A stretch of DNA of 64,000 nucleotides from Hydractinia symbiolongicarpus (taxonomy: Eukaryota > Cnidaria > Hydrozoa > Anthoathecata > Hydractiniidae). Both the position numbers and the translations under genes were made by a program. This document shows positions 33,101-44,379 of the stretch, one piece after another. Numbering within the stretch: position 1 is the stretch's first letter; the number at the start of each line of letters is the position of its first letter. Where the stretch lies: assembly GCF_029227915.1 (NCBI RefSeq), contig NC_079887.1:7626001-7690000 (forward strand). Direction: 5' to 3'. Under the pieces are notes generated by a model. It was not told the DNA's origin. It worked only from the letters and a program-made list of their open reading frames with translations, and ran no database searches.

Positions 33101-36100
33101 AGTTTGCAATGGTATGCAAGCCAATGAAACAGATAACCAAAAAACTATCTTATCAAAAGTAAAAAAAAAATAAACCATAGTCTAATGAAGTATTAAAGGT
33201 ATTAACATACAAAACCTATTATTTTCTCATCATTTTTAAAAAAAGCGTTTCGCATAACTTTCTTCGGACCAAACTAAATCCTGTGCCACGACTGCTGACT
33301 GCCCTATGTGCAACCTACCCTGAGTGTCAAAGAAGCTAAACGAATAGTGAGTGAGTCAAAAAATATCTTACTTTTCTGTGTTGATGACATGTGTTAATCT
33401 TGATGACATTTGCTCCGTGTCTAATGGTCCAAATCGAAATCGTGTGCAACGCGACTGTATAGCAGGTATAATTCCAGTCAAATAATTGCAAATCAAACAG
33501 AATCTTGTATTCTCTGTGTATTTTTCCATAACTAATAAAAATAAGAAAAATTATTTTTAACATTTAATTTCGATATTTTTTTTCGACATTTATTTTCGAC
33601 ATTTATTTTTCACCATTTATTTTCGACATTTATTTTCGACATTAATTTTTGACATTAATTTTTTGACATTTATTTTGACATTTTTATTTTCGCCATTTAT
33701 TTCCGAAATTTAATTTCAACATTTATTTTCGACATTTTTATTTTCAACATTCATTCTCGACATTTATGGGGTACGAAACATGCAGCCAAAATGATACCGT
33801 ATACCGCTTAAAATAACAACATTGGTTCGCTTAACAGAAAATGTGATTAAAGTTGTAAACATACTGCAATCAATAAATAACAAGAATGCAAGAATTCAGC
33901 GAAATCATAATTAACTTTGATGTTATTTCAAACTAAAAAAAGTTGAATGGCGTAATCTACTGAATGGCGCATATCTAATGAATGGCGTATATCTAATGAA
34001 TGGCGTATATCTACACCAGGTACACCTCTTATTTCTAAAGAGAAACTGCAAGAACTTATCCAAAAGTATTTTAACAGCTTTCTGACCTACATGCAGGAGT
34101 AATTTCATTTGACAAAAATATAAATTTTAACAAGATCAATGATGTGAACGACTTACTCAAAAAAGAACAAAACGTAGATAAAATATAGATTTCAAAAATA
34201 TTTTTCCAAGAATGTTGTAGAAATTTTCCTCTATTTTCGCAACATTCGGAAGGTTTTTTTCAGGAGTATATACCAATTCCAGCAGTTTTAGGGAATTTCA
34301 AGCACTACTTGTCACTACAGGTACACTTGAAGCCTAAGCAAAAAGATTTTGTGACATACTGTAATTTAAATGGTTTACTTCATAAACCACAAGAAATAAG
34401 AAATTTCTTGTGCTCTATGAAGTAAACCATTGAGAAATTTAGGTATGTAAGAAAATCTTTTTGCATAAGCAATGAAGCATAAAGATGGGACCTGCTTATT
34501 TATAGCTTTACAAATAAACAAGCCTGAAAATACCTTTCTTTTAATTTTCCTGAATAGGGAATGACCCTTACCTTTAGTTTTGTCACAGTTTTTTTAAAAG
34601 TAAAAACGGGAACAATTCATTCTAATAATCTTTTTTATATAGCTTATAAGGCAACGTTTAAGTTTTTAATTTTAGTTCATTGTTTTGTTATTGTTTTTTG
34701 CATAAGCATAATCTAGCCTTATTTTGAATTGCTTAAAAAACAGGAGTCAGAAATAGTCAGTGTATAACCAAGGAAGTTCGACTATATATTGACATGGTCA
34801 TAATAGTAATACGTAAACATCTTCTCTATTGATTTTTCTGAAATTTTATGTATTTGAAATCTGTGACTTTTTTGTGATCTGGCAGAAAAGATGTAGAAAG
34901 CAATAATAAAAGTTTTTACAATGTATATTTGTGTAAAATTATTGAAAATTATTTTTTTTCCAAGCAAACAAAAGAGTATGGTAGCCACTCTGAAAATATT
35001 TGTTCAAAAATAACTTAAACATACTTCTTCTGAGAGCATTTTGAGCATCATTTGTCATTGCATCAGCTTCATCAAGAATGACAAGTTTGAACTTTGACCT
35101 AAAATAAACTTCACAAAATAATACTCTAATATTTTATCGTTACAGAGTCCTTGCTTACACAGAAGTTAAAAACCTTAAAATCAATATTTGAATACTTGAA
35201 TATTGTTCTGGTACTTGCAAATCCCAAAATCTGCTCTCGAACAATTCCTATGCCACGGTCATCTGATGCATTTAGCTAAAAATCAACAAAAGTGTTGCTT
35301 TAAAATTAGCACTCCTGCATAAATTCTCTAAACATTATTTTTTAGTGCTACTAATCCAAAACCAGAAAACCCAACATATTTAAAGCTATTGCACCTACAA
35401 CAACTACATAAGAACATTTACAGAAGAAAACATGGAAGATGCATTAAATGCATTGTCTTCGCACGTACCTCCTAGTCCAGATTTTTTTCCAGCACTGCTT
35501 ATATTTAAATGAAAAGATCGTGTTATTATTAGATCATACATCATTTATTAGATCAAATTATATTTAAATAAATATGGCAAGAATCGTCTAAACAAGTACA
35601 CAAATCAAGTTTCCTCTCAATGTATTAGTTACATTGATTCACAAGAATGGAAGCCAAGCTTTAGCTGGTAACATTTCATATTATTAATATTTTTGAGAAG
35701 AAAGGTAAGAAATAGAATCACTAAGAAACACACAACCTATCTAATCAACCTTAGATTTGCCCATTCAATAGGACACAAACCACATCATTTACAAAAGAAA
35801 AAAAGTATTTTAATTTTGCAAAGGCATTCAATGAAGTCCATATTTCAACAGAACTTTAGCAAAAGTAAAAACTTGGCATAGAAAGAAAAATGTTAGGGTG
35901 AATAACAGCCGCCATGAAAAACCAAACTCAAATGGCTTGTGTAAATGACAGCATCTCTTCACCAACACCCTATTCTCTTCATCTTCTGCATGCGACATTA
36001 AAAAACAGTCGTCATCATCATCAAACTTAAATGGTTTATTTAAATGACAGTGTATCTTCATCAACACAGATTCTGTTAGGTGTTCCACAGGAAGTGTCTT

Positions 36101-38116
36101 AGACCCTATTCTCTTCATCATTTGCATGTGATAATAAAAAAAAATATTGAAGTACATTGCCCCAAAGTTTTACAGTTGTCATAGGTTTCCTTCAATAAAT
36201 TAATCAACCTAACTGACTCACACAATCTTAAACGTCACTGAATCCAATTATTGTCTAATTAAACATTATCAAACAAAAGTTGAGCTATTGTGAAAAAACT
36301 AATAATTAAAGCAATCACATTCATGATGACATATAAACAATGTTATCAAAGAAAGAAAACGTTATCATGCTAGATCCTTCAAGTTTTTTAATCAAGAGAA
36401 CCAGTCATTATGCTGATGGAAATCACCAGTTAGAGTTACAGTCATCATTGAAATACCTAGTGAAATGGCTTGAAACAGTACCATCAGTACAAACTTTTTT
36501 GCACAGAATAAACGGCTCAGATATAACAAATACTGGAATAATTTATAGATGTAATTAGTATACTTCCCACAAAGAAAAAGAGACAGATATCATCTGAAAA
36601 ATATTAGAAAGTTATGCACCAATTTTTTTCTTCATCCTGTTTTATGCTACTCTGCAAACTCCCAGCAGTAATGTCATCTGCTAGCAGGAGTCACTTATCT
36701 GTTTTTGTTCTTTGGCAAGTACTCAGACTCCTTTAATGCATATTTCCAGAAATCTTAGAGACTTTAACCACATGCACAGTTGTTTGAAATCTATATTGAT
36801 AACATTCTCTAGACTGTACCTGATGAGCCCTCTTTAATAAGGATGCAAAAAATTTAGACCTGAGCAGCACAAGAAAACATTACCATAAGGTGAATGCTGA
36901 GGATGGCAGATGTAAGTAAGCTTACTCAAAAGACTATTAATTATATCAGAAGTAAGTCAGAAACCTACATGCAAAATAAACACAATAAAAATAATTGAAG
37001 AATACAATGCAGCATTTTCACGTACCTCTAGCACCATGGATTGAAATTCTTTTGCTGCATATAGTTGCTTAGCAACTGCTAGTATTGTTGATGTTTTGCC
37101 AGTACCAGGTGGTCCATAAAATAAAAGATGCGGAAGTTTATCTTCAGAGATAAACCGTTGTACTGTAAAAAAGAAATGATTGGCATTAAATTTTTTGTGC
37201 TAAAATGTACATGCCATGAACAATCTGATGTAATCAGTGATGTTGTAAATTCTATAAATCCGCATTAAATACAAAATAACTCAAAATAACATATAATTCT
37301 CATAGTATTATCTTAAAATGTTTTTAGGAGGCTAGAAAAACAAAAATACTGTCTTTATCGGATATTTTCAAACTCAGCTGTGCATAAAATGTATAATTTT
37401 GAGTAGTGCACACAAGAACAATCAAGATAGTTTCAAGCTCCAAAACTTAACACCATTTTTGCCATCATCACATTCTCTAAAGACAACAAACACATACTTG
37501 TGGTTATTATGTCTTTGTGAGAAATTAAATCTTCCAAACATTTTGGTCTGTATTTCTCCACCCTATGAAAATAAAAATCATATACACTGAAATGTTTTCT
37601 TAAATTTCCATTAAATTTTTATTATCCTTGTGTGATTGTGTTGACAAATTAGTTGGTACAAAACTAACAAAACAAAATCTTACAACGTTTATTACTATAT
37701 ACGTCATTCAAAAACTCTACAAAGTTCAAATATTACTAATTTCAAAACTATTAAAAAACGATCATTAGAGCTTTAGATGATCACCTTGTTTTGTTCTTAA
37801 CCATTGGCAGAGTAGCCTTAATGCCACTGTTATTTTCCCCAGAAATAATAAAACAGGACCTTAAAATGTGATTAAAACAAAATTAAAATATTCTTTAAGC
37901 GTTCTGTATAATAGTACCAATGAAATTGTGAAACCTAGATTATAAATTTTTAATGTACCTTCGCATTGTTTAATAATATATAAATTCTTACTTTGCACAG
38001 TAAACAAAAACAGTAAAAATTCCTCAACCATCTTGAAGAGGATACATGACTGTTTCTAATTATAATTCAAAGTATTCTTACCATGGCAGTCTTCTGTCTA
38101 TTTCTGAAATTGGCAT
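27151..38116 (-). CDS. RFC5: Replication factor C subunit 5 (11 coding exons)
   Basis: Exons 38082-38116, 37498-37562, 37026-37162, 35196-35275, 35025-35098, 33372-33531, 32646-32727, 32316-32445, 28114-28191, 27492-27546 and 27151-27247 join in frame to 330 residues (about 340 in vertebrates). The AAA+ features appear in order: Walker A GPPGTGKTS, the sensor block LNASDDRGIG, Walker B LVILDEADAM, the SRC motif QSRCTRFRFGPL, sensor 2 region GDMRRSLNILQ, then the C-terminal collar helices ending RDTVAAEA. RFC5 is a small subunit of the clamp loader that opens and loads PCNA at primer ends; it also serves alternative loaders. The subunit is distinguished from RFC2-4 by VEKYRPKCLEDLISHKDI and ITELKTRKGLALQDIL. 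The start MPISEIDRRLPW sits two bases after a splice acceptor, so a 5' untranslated exon lies upstream. Confidence 0.95.
29150..30620. repeat. Degenerate tandem array of ~95-bp units in RFC5 intron 8
   Basis: A motif of the form TATTGCATA, then GTCCTTCCTCAC, then AAA..TTTACACAAAATGTCAAAA recurs at about 29164, 29299, 29386, 29603, 29690, 29769, 29868, 29972, 30060, 30156, 30247, 30342, 30450 and 30544. Typical spacing is 90-105 bp. Units differ from each other at many positions, so this is an old array rather than a young satellite. It has no conserved frame. It lies in the 4.1-kb intron 28192-32315. Confidence 0.75.
30865..30887. repeat. (TA)n microsatellite
   Basis: About eleven TA dinucleotides occur in RFC5 intron 8, flanked by AGCTAGC-rich sequence that is common in this genome. 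Confidence 0.85.
31544..31858 (+). CDS. Possible nested small gene, unknown product (104 aa)
   Basis: An ATG-started frame of 104 residues lies antisense within RFC5 intron 8. The product is basic and Ser/Asn-rich (WRQELLGMYKLWEQQLNASF near the start, YGRRGSQKVFLRT at the end), with no membrane segment or recognised domain. An AATAAA lies about 40 bases after the stop (near 31899). The start context AAAAATGAAT is acceptable for an animal gene. Composition is less AT-skewed than the surrounding intron. It could also be a chance frame or an exon of a longer antisense transcript. No family is recognised. Confidence 0.35.
   Translation: MNRRNNKQTWRQELLGMYKLWEQQLNASFRNGIYNNKPETTRTSNISSIVETTSPFKKSLYFEGRSNSVPSQILGNEILSLSRSLNITKKSYGRRGSQKVFLRT
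33570..33765. repeat. Short tandem array of ~15-bp units
   Basis: About twelve copies of TTCGACATTTATTTT-like units with single-base changes occur in RFC5 intron 5 (33532-35024), starting within about 40 bases of the splice acceptor of exon 6. Confidence 0.9.
33943..34015. repeat. Tandem array of ~18-bp units
   Basis: Four units of the type GAATGGCGTATATCTAAT lie in tandem in RFC5 intron 5, the last units nearly identical. Confidence 0.85.
34327..34476. repeat. Long near-perfect hairpin in RFC5 intron 5
   Basis: The left arm (34327-34396) and right arm (34400-34476) are reverse complements over about 70 bp with a loop of only a few bases around 34397. Paired words include GCAAAAAGATTTT, ATGGTTTACTTCAT and CACAAGAAAT. 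It may be a foldback MITE or a transcribed hairpin; both readings fit the sequence. Confidence 0.8.
35925..36155. repeat. Tandem duplication of ~110 bp in RFC5 intron 3
   Basis: CAAATGGCTTGTGTAAATGACAG (35928 region) and its diverged copy AAATGGTTTATTTAAATGACAG (36030 region) are each followed by CTCTTCATC or CTTCATC, CACCCTATTCTCTTCATC or CCCTATTCTCTTCATC, and TGCATG. The second copy carries an extra insertion. Confidence 0.6.
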
Positions 38117-38394
38117 TTTTGTGTCTATAAAAATATGTACAATATTAAGCAAGAATAGAATACTAATACTAGACAACTTAAAGACTGCAACGTAATTTTA
38201 GCATTTTTTTTACTTTGGAACCTGATGTCATTGGGACTCTGTTTTGCCTGTACAGATTTGGGCACAAAAAAACAAGGTGAATATTATCATCTACCATATT
38301 TAAGTGATTTTAAGTGGAAACATATTTTTCCTTCTTGTAAATTTTTTGCAATTTTTTAAACATAACAGGAATAAAATCAGGGCTTAACATTTAA

Positions 38395-38744
38395 AATTAG
38401 ATAGATGTGCATATTTTACATGGCTAGCCTCACAAATATCGAGGGATATACCCTGTCTATTATTTCCAGAAGGGGCCATGGCTTAGATGGAGAGTCCTAG
38501 AGTATTTAATGCTCATTTTGAGCGACGCAGACCCAATTAGGGCCCGCCCTCTACTAGACAACTCCCGGCAACATCCAACGGCCCACACAGTGTGCCATCT
38601 TCCCAATTTCCCTCACATGGCTTGGGTTAACCCGGGGCTATGGTAACATTCACTCGCCCATGTTGAATCGCCGTCAAGAGGAATCGAACCCCGGTCTCCC
38701 GCACAGAGTACGGGAGCTATAACCACTAATCTACGGCGCCATGA
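38395..38744 (-). mobile_element. tRNA-derived SINE, full-length copy
   Basis: On the minus strand the element opens with a tRNA-like head: GGCGCCGTAGATTAGTGG (A box), an anticodon-arm-like inverted pair CTCCCGTAC/GTGCGGGAG, then the B box GGGGTTCGATTCC. An unrelated body of about 200 bp follows, with AACCCAAGCCATG and GATGGCACACTGTGTGGGC. It ends in ATGTAAAATATGCACATC plus ATCT units. It inserted just upstream of the RFC5 coding start. The same body recurs at 41185-41330 and the same tail at 4679-4749. Confidence 0.88.
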
Positions 38745-38749
38745 TTTAA

Positions 38750-40430
38750 GACTATGGTAGCACAAAACAGAGTCAAAGTTTAAAATTTTGTTAGAGTCAC
38801 AAACTTTTACCTCCTTTTAACATGTTTGTCTTGGATAAATTCTTCTGACTCTCCTAGCAGATATAATATGTGTTTTTTAAACTGTATGGCCTAGTCAGCC
38901 TATAACATTCTTGTACTAGCTTCTATAAGTCTTTAAATTTGGAGATGAAATACAAAAAGGTATGATTATTATCAAAAGTATCTATTTTAAGATTTGAGTT
39001 TCAACATTTTGAAAGTCTTATTCGACTGGTAAAGTGAATCAAAGTTGTTGTTGTTTATCTACTTGCTTGAATCTTAAAACCTAAAGACTCTTAGTTTCTA
39101 TTTCTGTCTAAATAGCTGGCTACGCTTTTCCGGTAATTCATCTTTCGCCTCTTAACAATTTTTGCTGACGACTTTGCTGACGTTCTTTTATAAAGGTCGA
39201 CATAGTGTCATGTAACACAGTGAATCAATTTAAAACGAAGTTAGACAAATTATGAAAAGTAAAGACCATTTATATTATATTATTATGATCTGGATATTAC
39301 TAATTTTATATATTAGATGGGGAGGAGTTTCTTTGAAGAAAATGAAGTAGTTTCTTAATTCTTGGCGTTTGTAGCATGTGCACACAGTTTTTCCCAGTCA
39401 TCTGCATATAGCAGTGTATTTTTCTTATATAAAGATTTGCTACTTTTTTGTCTGTTTATGATTGTTTGTGTTTGTTTGATTGTTTTGCGATCATCATTAT
39501 TTTTTTTTTTTAATTGCCTTTTTTTAAAGTTTTATTTATAATCTAAAGCGAAGTTAAATATTTTACCAATTATATACATTTTAAAAACTATTAAAAATTA
39601 TTTATGTCAATACTATTTATCTATTTATTATGAGCTGACCCTAGAGGTTGTAGTAACCTGAAATTATTGTCAGAATACACTATAGTGTACTATACTTCTG
39701 CACAAGACTGTCCATTCCTTCTTGAACTTTTATCTCATAAATTTTTACCTTTGCTGCTGCTTTGGCTATTTCTATCTGTAAAGTCAAATGCTGAGTTGCT
39801 AAATAAAATCTTTCTTTTGATAAAGAAAAATATGTTTGATGTTTTGTAGACTTTTTAGACATTTTGATTCTTGATAACTTTACTTAATAAAAAAGCGCTA
39901 TGTCATACACACAAATACACACAAATACAGAAAGCTCTCTACAATGCAACAAAAAAAGTAATTGATAACAGATTTTAAAAAATTGAAACACAATTAAGGT
40001 TACTAACAATCATGGCAACAACTGGAACGAGCACTGGTGACAGAACAGAAGTAATTGACACTAACATACAACAAAACGCATGGTTGGTTAGTTTTTATTA
40101 AAATATGAAATATTTTATTCCTGAGTTAAGATTTCTTCCCCAAAAAGTTTTGCATGAAATTTATTTGCTGATTTGCACATTGTCAGCTGCTGATTTGAAT
40201 TCTGCATAATGGCTGGTGGTGGTTACCAGGTGCTTTCTTTGGCAGCAAACAAGATGCACATTTTAGCCATGGTTTTTTAATTTTTGTTAAACAATGCTGA
40301 GTTGAGAAGTAGTTCTAGTATAGGGCTTCCGCAACTGGTGTGTATATATCTTCACGTTGGTACAACAGTAAACTGTAGAGAAACTCCACATCATAGTAAA
40401 CATTTAATATTTTGTAGATTTCGATCATGA
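38750..40430. other. Region upstream of RFC5 with unassigned start-like frames
   Basis: A minus-strand ATG frame of 60 codons (39680-39862, with an AAAG-GTAAAA donor-like site after IEIAKAAAK) and a plus-strand ATG frame (from 40012, MATTGTSTGDRTEVIDTN, with a donor-like site near 40086) face away from each other across about 150 bp. They could be first exons of a divergent pair, but neither matches a family I know and neither splices in frame to RFC5. The rest is AT-rich without signal. Confidence 0.3.
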
Positions 40431-40439
40431 CTATCCTCT

Positions 40440-41110
40440 AGATATTACATCCCGAAGACAAAGGTTTGAGCTTAAGAAAAGCTTTTTGGAAAATTGAAAA
40501 CATCCATAACTGTAATCTTGTATACAAAAGGTGTGTAGTATCTAGGATCAATTATATACACAATGTGATGTGATTCTCAAACAAGGCATTGCTTGTCATC
40601 AGTACACCAAGATCTCGAACTTCCTTTTTTTCTTTGATAATTGATCTTGAACATATTAGGAAGCTTTTGCATAGTTTCAAGGTATCATCACGAATGTGCC
40701 TGCCAACTTTAAATTTCTTGTCTTAAATTTCATGTTAGTTTACTTGTAGTCTTGAGCATCCTGGACATCTGCAACAGCTGACTTTACTTTTTTTAGTTAC
40801 TGTGTTTGATATCTTTATCAATATTACTAATAAGGATCAGAAATATCAGTGGTCTTAAGACACTTCCTTGTGGTACACGGGAAAGAACATCTGATTTCTT
40901 GCCGTCCACTGCTACCGATTGAGTGTCCCTGACCAAGAAGTTTTTCAACCATTGGAACAGTTTACCAGAAATATCAAGGATTTTAATTTTATTATTATTA
41001 TTAATCAACTTTGTTAAAAGCTTTGGCAAAGTCCAGATAAATTACATCCGCATTTTTACCAGATTCCAATATTGTTAAGACTGATTCAAGTCAAGCAATT
41101 AGCTCACAAA
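40440..41110 (-). pseudogene. LINE reverse transcriptase fragment (CR1/jockey-like)
   Basis: The minus strand reads ESVLTILESGKNADVIYLDF then AKAFNKVD, a gap and frameshift, ISGKLFQWLKNFLVRDTQSV, VPQGSVLRPLIFLI and, further down, VRDLGVLMTSNALFENHI. These are the palm blocks of a different LINE clade from the RTE-like pieces elsewhere in the window. The YADD core is lost and there are several stops and frameshifts. Confidence 0.85.
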
Positions 41111-41184
41111 AGAACAACCAGCATAAAATTTGGGTTAAAAAGATCATTACTCTCGAAAGCAAGGTTACAAGATTATTGTGAAAT

Positions 41185-41330
41185 TTCAATTGACGGCAAT
41201 TTAATATAGGGAGTGAATGTTACTATAGTCCCCGGTTAGCCCAAGCCGTGCCAAGGGAAATTGGGGAGATGGCACACTGTGTGGGCTGTTGGATGTTGCA
41301 GGGAGTTGTCTCGGTTGTTCTATTGAATAC
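41185..41330 (+). mobile_element. Truncated copy of the same SINE body
   Basis: From TGACGGCAAT through GAGTGAATGTTACTATAG, GCCCAAGCCGTG, GATGGCACACTGTGTGGGC and TGTTGGATGTTGC the plus strand matches the body of the 38395-38744 element (in opposite orientation) with scattered substitutions. Head and tail are missing or unrecognisable. Confidence 0.85.
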
Positions 41331-42344
41331 ATAATTTTTGCGAAGTGAACAATTTTCTAGATTATGCAACTAGACATGGCAATTGTTTTGAAAAAAAGTC
41401 TGATTTTAAGCGCTGATTTTTATTCTCTTTTTTTTATTTTTATTTTTTTTATATATTATAACCCATAGAAGAGAATATTATTAGACCATATAAAGATTTA
41501 CTTTTATTAATACTCCTTGGAAATTTAACACATGTCTACAGACAACATGTGTTGATGCTGTTGTTGCTTATAAACATAAAAAAAATTATTTATTCATTAT
41601 GTTAGTGTTTGAAAACTTGTCATCGAATTCGAAGTCGCTAGCTACATTGTGCATTAGTCATAAAATTCCATATGCACTGTTTTTAACTTAAGACAAGGCT
41701 AGCAATACACCTGCTTATTTAGATTTGAACAAACAGAAAATTTGTGGTTTTTTTTAAGAATAAGAAAAAAAGGGAAAGCATAGGCACTCTCTTTGTGTCG
41801 TACAAGTTTATTTTTACAGAAAACTTTGTAAGAGCACCACGACGAGCCACAACAGATTTTGTGTGCAAAGTCTAGCTAGCCAAAATAAGAATAGTTAAGA
41901 TTTTATTTTTTCTGATGACAATAGGTGGAAAAATGAGCGAATTTCTCAGCGTACATATGACATAAGAAATATCGATGTGGACTGAATGAACTACAAGCTA
42001 ACTCACAAACACAAAACAACACACAATTGAAATAATGAAGACTGCATTGCCTATTTTGTTGTGATCAATTCCCGCGCGTTTCTCGATTACCAGAAAACAT
42101 CGAGCTAAGAAGTGCGTTTCTTTACCCTGGCAGCCATACAGCGCGGTTTTTGTTAACTGTCCAAATTAGCAACTCTGAGACAAAAAACGCACTCGTAAAT
42201 ACTACGCAGTTTTTCAAAAACATAATCTACGCCGGCTGTGCTGTTGGCAGCACTTTGCTTGTTTGTTTTTCGTGCTTTTCTAAATCTAAAAAACAGATAT
42301 TTTCACTCGTAGCTACCTATAGTTTCCTGGCAATCCATCCCAGG

Positions 42345-43223
42345 ATGGATTTTATTGTGGGAATATTGCATTCAATTTCAAAATATAGAACAACGACACG
42401 TAGTATTGTTAAGCAAATTATACGAATGATAACTGGAAAATGTGAACTGGAAAGATTGTGTCAGTCAAATAAATTTGATTTTAGAGAGTGTCAAGAGGTT
42501 GAGTTCAGTCTGTATCATTCGAAACAAGAAGAAATCAGAAGGATCCTTGTGGCTGATAAAATGAAAGTAAAAAATGCACTGCAAACAATATTACGTTTGA
42601 AAAGAATTGTACCAGATAAGGACCTAGAATTTTTATCTGCTATGCCAAAATTTTTATGCAAGATAATTTCATACAATGCATTACTCACGAAGGTTGACCA
42701 AGAAAGAAGCCAGAAATATGATGAAGAAAATGAATCACATGAAGAACTTCTTCATCAACTGTGGTTATTTTTAAAGGGCGATGAAAAGTTGCCAGAACGC
42801 TACACCTCTAAGTGGACAGAAATTGGTTTTCAAGGAAAAAATCCTGCTACAGATTTTAGAGGAATGGGAATATTAGGTTTGAAAAATTTAATTTTTTTGT
42901 TGGAAAAATCACCAGAAACTGGCATGAAAATATTTGGCCAGTCAAAACATCCAAAATATGGTTTTTCTTTTGCTATTATGGGAATAAATTTTACTGGTAC
43001 TGCATTTGAACTGCTGCGCAGTGGAAAACTAAAAGGCTATATGTACAATCTGAAGGACGATGAGTATAAAATCAACCATTTTCAGAGATTTTTTGTTGAC
43101 ATATTTAGTGAGTTCTCTGATTATTGGGTCCTTAGACAACCACCTAATATTATGTCTTTTAATGAAATAAAAGAAGATTATATGAAAGAAGTAAACAAAA
43201 GACTTGTGAACGGTTCTTGGTAA
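42345..43223 (+). CDS. ELMO domain-containing protein (ELMOD1/2-like), intronless
   Basis: A single exon encodes 292 residues from the ATG at 42345; vertebrate ELMOD2 has 293. The frame is open 65 codons further upstream but has no ATG there, and MDFIVGILHS aligns with the usual start. CELERLCQSNKF near residue 33 and the ELMO signature WTEIGFQGKNPATDFRGMG near 157-175 are diagnostic. R172 corresponds to the conserved arginine required for GAP activity in the family. FAIMGINFTGTAFELL and SIM-like PNIMSFNEIKEDYMKEV follow. ELMOD proteins are GTPase-activating proteins for ARL2/ARF GTPases. The lack of introns, when neighbours have up to 16 exons, suggests a retrocopy or intron loss. A polyadenylation signal is at about 43546. 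Confidence 0.92.
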   Translation: MDFIVGILHSISKYRTTTRSIVKQIIRMITGKCELERLCQSNKFDFRECQEVEFSLYHSKQEEIRRILVADKMKVKNALQTILRLKRIVPDKDLEFLSAMPKFLCKIISYNALLTKVDQERSQKYDEENESHEELLHQLWLFLKGDEKLPERYTSKWTEIGFQGKNPATDFRGMGILGLKNLIFLLEKSPETGMKIFGQSKHPKYGFSFAIMGINFTGTAFELLRSGKLKGYMYNLKDDEYKINHFQRFFVDIFSEFSDYWVLRQPPNIMSFNEIKEDYMKEVNKRLVNGSW

Positions 43224-43569
43224 CTGGTTTTATGTGTTGGTAAGTTCTACAGTGCAGCACAGAACAAATATGTAGAAAAGTGAGCTGATATTTTAAACGT
43301 TTACACTTTACTCTCACAGTTTACAAACAATGATAGGAAAGACTGGTTTTAGCCATTTCATAGTATTTTAGTGTGAAAGCTTATTTTTAGCGCCAGCAAC
43401 ATGAATTGTGAATTTAAATAATTTATATATTTTAAAATGTATTTTTGAAAAATAGGCATTATTTGAATATTGTTGTTATTTTTTTACTTTCTTTGAGTAT
43501 CATTAAAATATAATGTGTGGTTGTAATTAAATTCTCAAAAATAATAATAAAGTCATTCTATATTTATTT

Positions 43570-44035
43570 CTATTTATTGTTTAAGAATATGAAAATTTGG
43601 AAACGCTATGTTTAACAGACTTGTTGTAGGCTCAAAATATGCTCACAGTATGCTATATTACTTATGTAAAAAGTTAATGTTGTTTTGGAAGGTTCTTAAA
43701 ATATTTGGCGAAAGAGAATCCTGCTAATTTTTCTTTAAATTGTAGATTGTCAAAAAATAAATTGTTTTTTGTTTTTCACCCTTTTTGTAACGGTATAATG
43801 TGATCAGAATCGTCGAATTTAGTCTGCGCATAAAATTCAAAACGCAAAACCTCCCTTATATTGTTTTCTCTAATCGACACATAATAGAAACAGATCCAGA
43901 CAAACAGATTTTAGGTAAACCATTTCGCCATTAAGCACGTGACTTTAACTATCGTGTTATTATTTATTTAATTTTCCCGATACTTGACTTCTTCATTATA
44001 TACATTGTTTCTTTTTCCTGTTAAATGCTGACTCG
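43570..44035. other. Intergenic, no signal
   Basis: AT-rich sequence downstream of the ELMOD gene. I see nothing that supports a gene or element on either strand. Confidence 0.5.
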
Positions 44036-44040
44036 AATGG

Positions 44041-44376
44041 TTAGAGTGGAATCTCGATATAACGGTTATATATCACTGGATCTGCTAAGTAACATTTCTG
44101 CAAAGTGTGTCATGTCATCTTTTGTTTGGAAAGGTAAAATACCTGTGAGGTTACATGTTATAGTCTTGAATATATACTGTATATAGGATAAATAAAATTC
44201 CTCGAAGAAAATATAAAAATGTTTTGAGGACAATATAGACAAAAATTCTTACAAAAATTGTTTTGTATGACTCATCGCATAGACAGGTTCTTTGTCAGAA
44301 GGAAGGCGTAATGAAAATTGGGTCTTTGAAACAACGTCCGCTCTAGAATGTTTGCATATCGAGGTTTCACTGTTCA
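44041..44376. mobile_element. Candidate MITE with pogo/Tigger-like ends
   Basis: The left end GAGTGGAATCTCGATATAAC and the reverse complement of the right end, CAGTGAAACCTCGATATG, share the CAGTG(N)AA(T/C)CTCGATAT theme typical of pogo/Tigger-class terminal repeats. The ~330 bp between them have no coding capacity. A TA duplication is expected for this class; TA precedes the left end, but the right flank is not clean. Confidence 0.5.
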
Positions 44377-44379
44377 ATT

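Noticed and set aside
38660-38744. Functional tRNA gene at the head of the SINE
   Set aside because: A and B boxes are good, but the sequence continues into a SINE body found elsewhere, and the acceptor end does not close.
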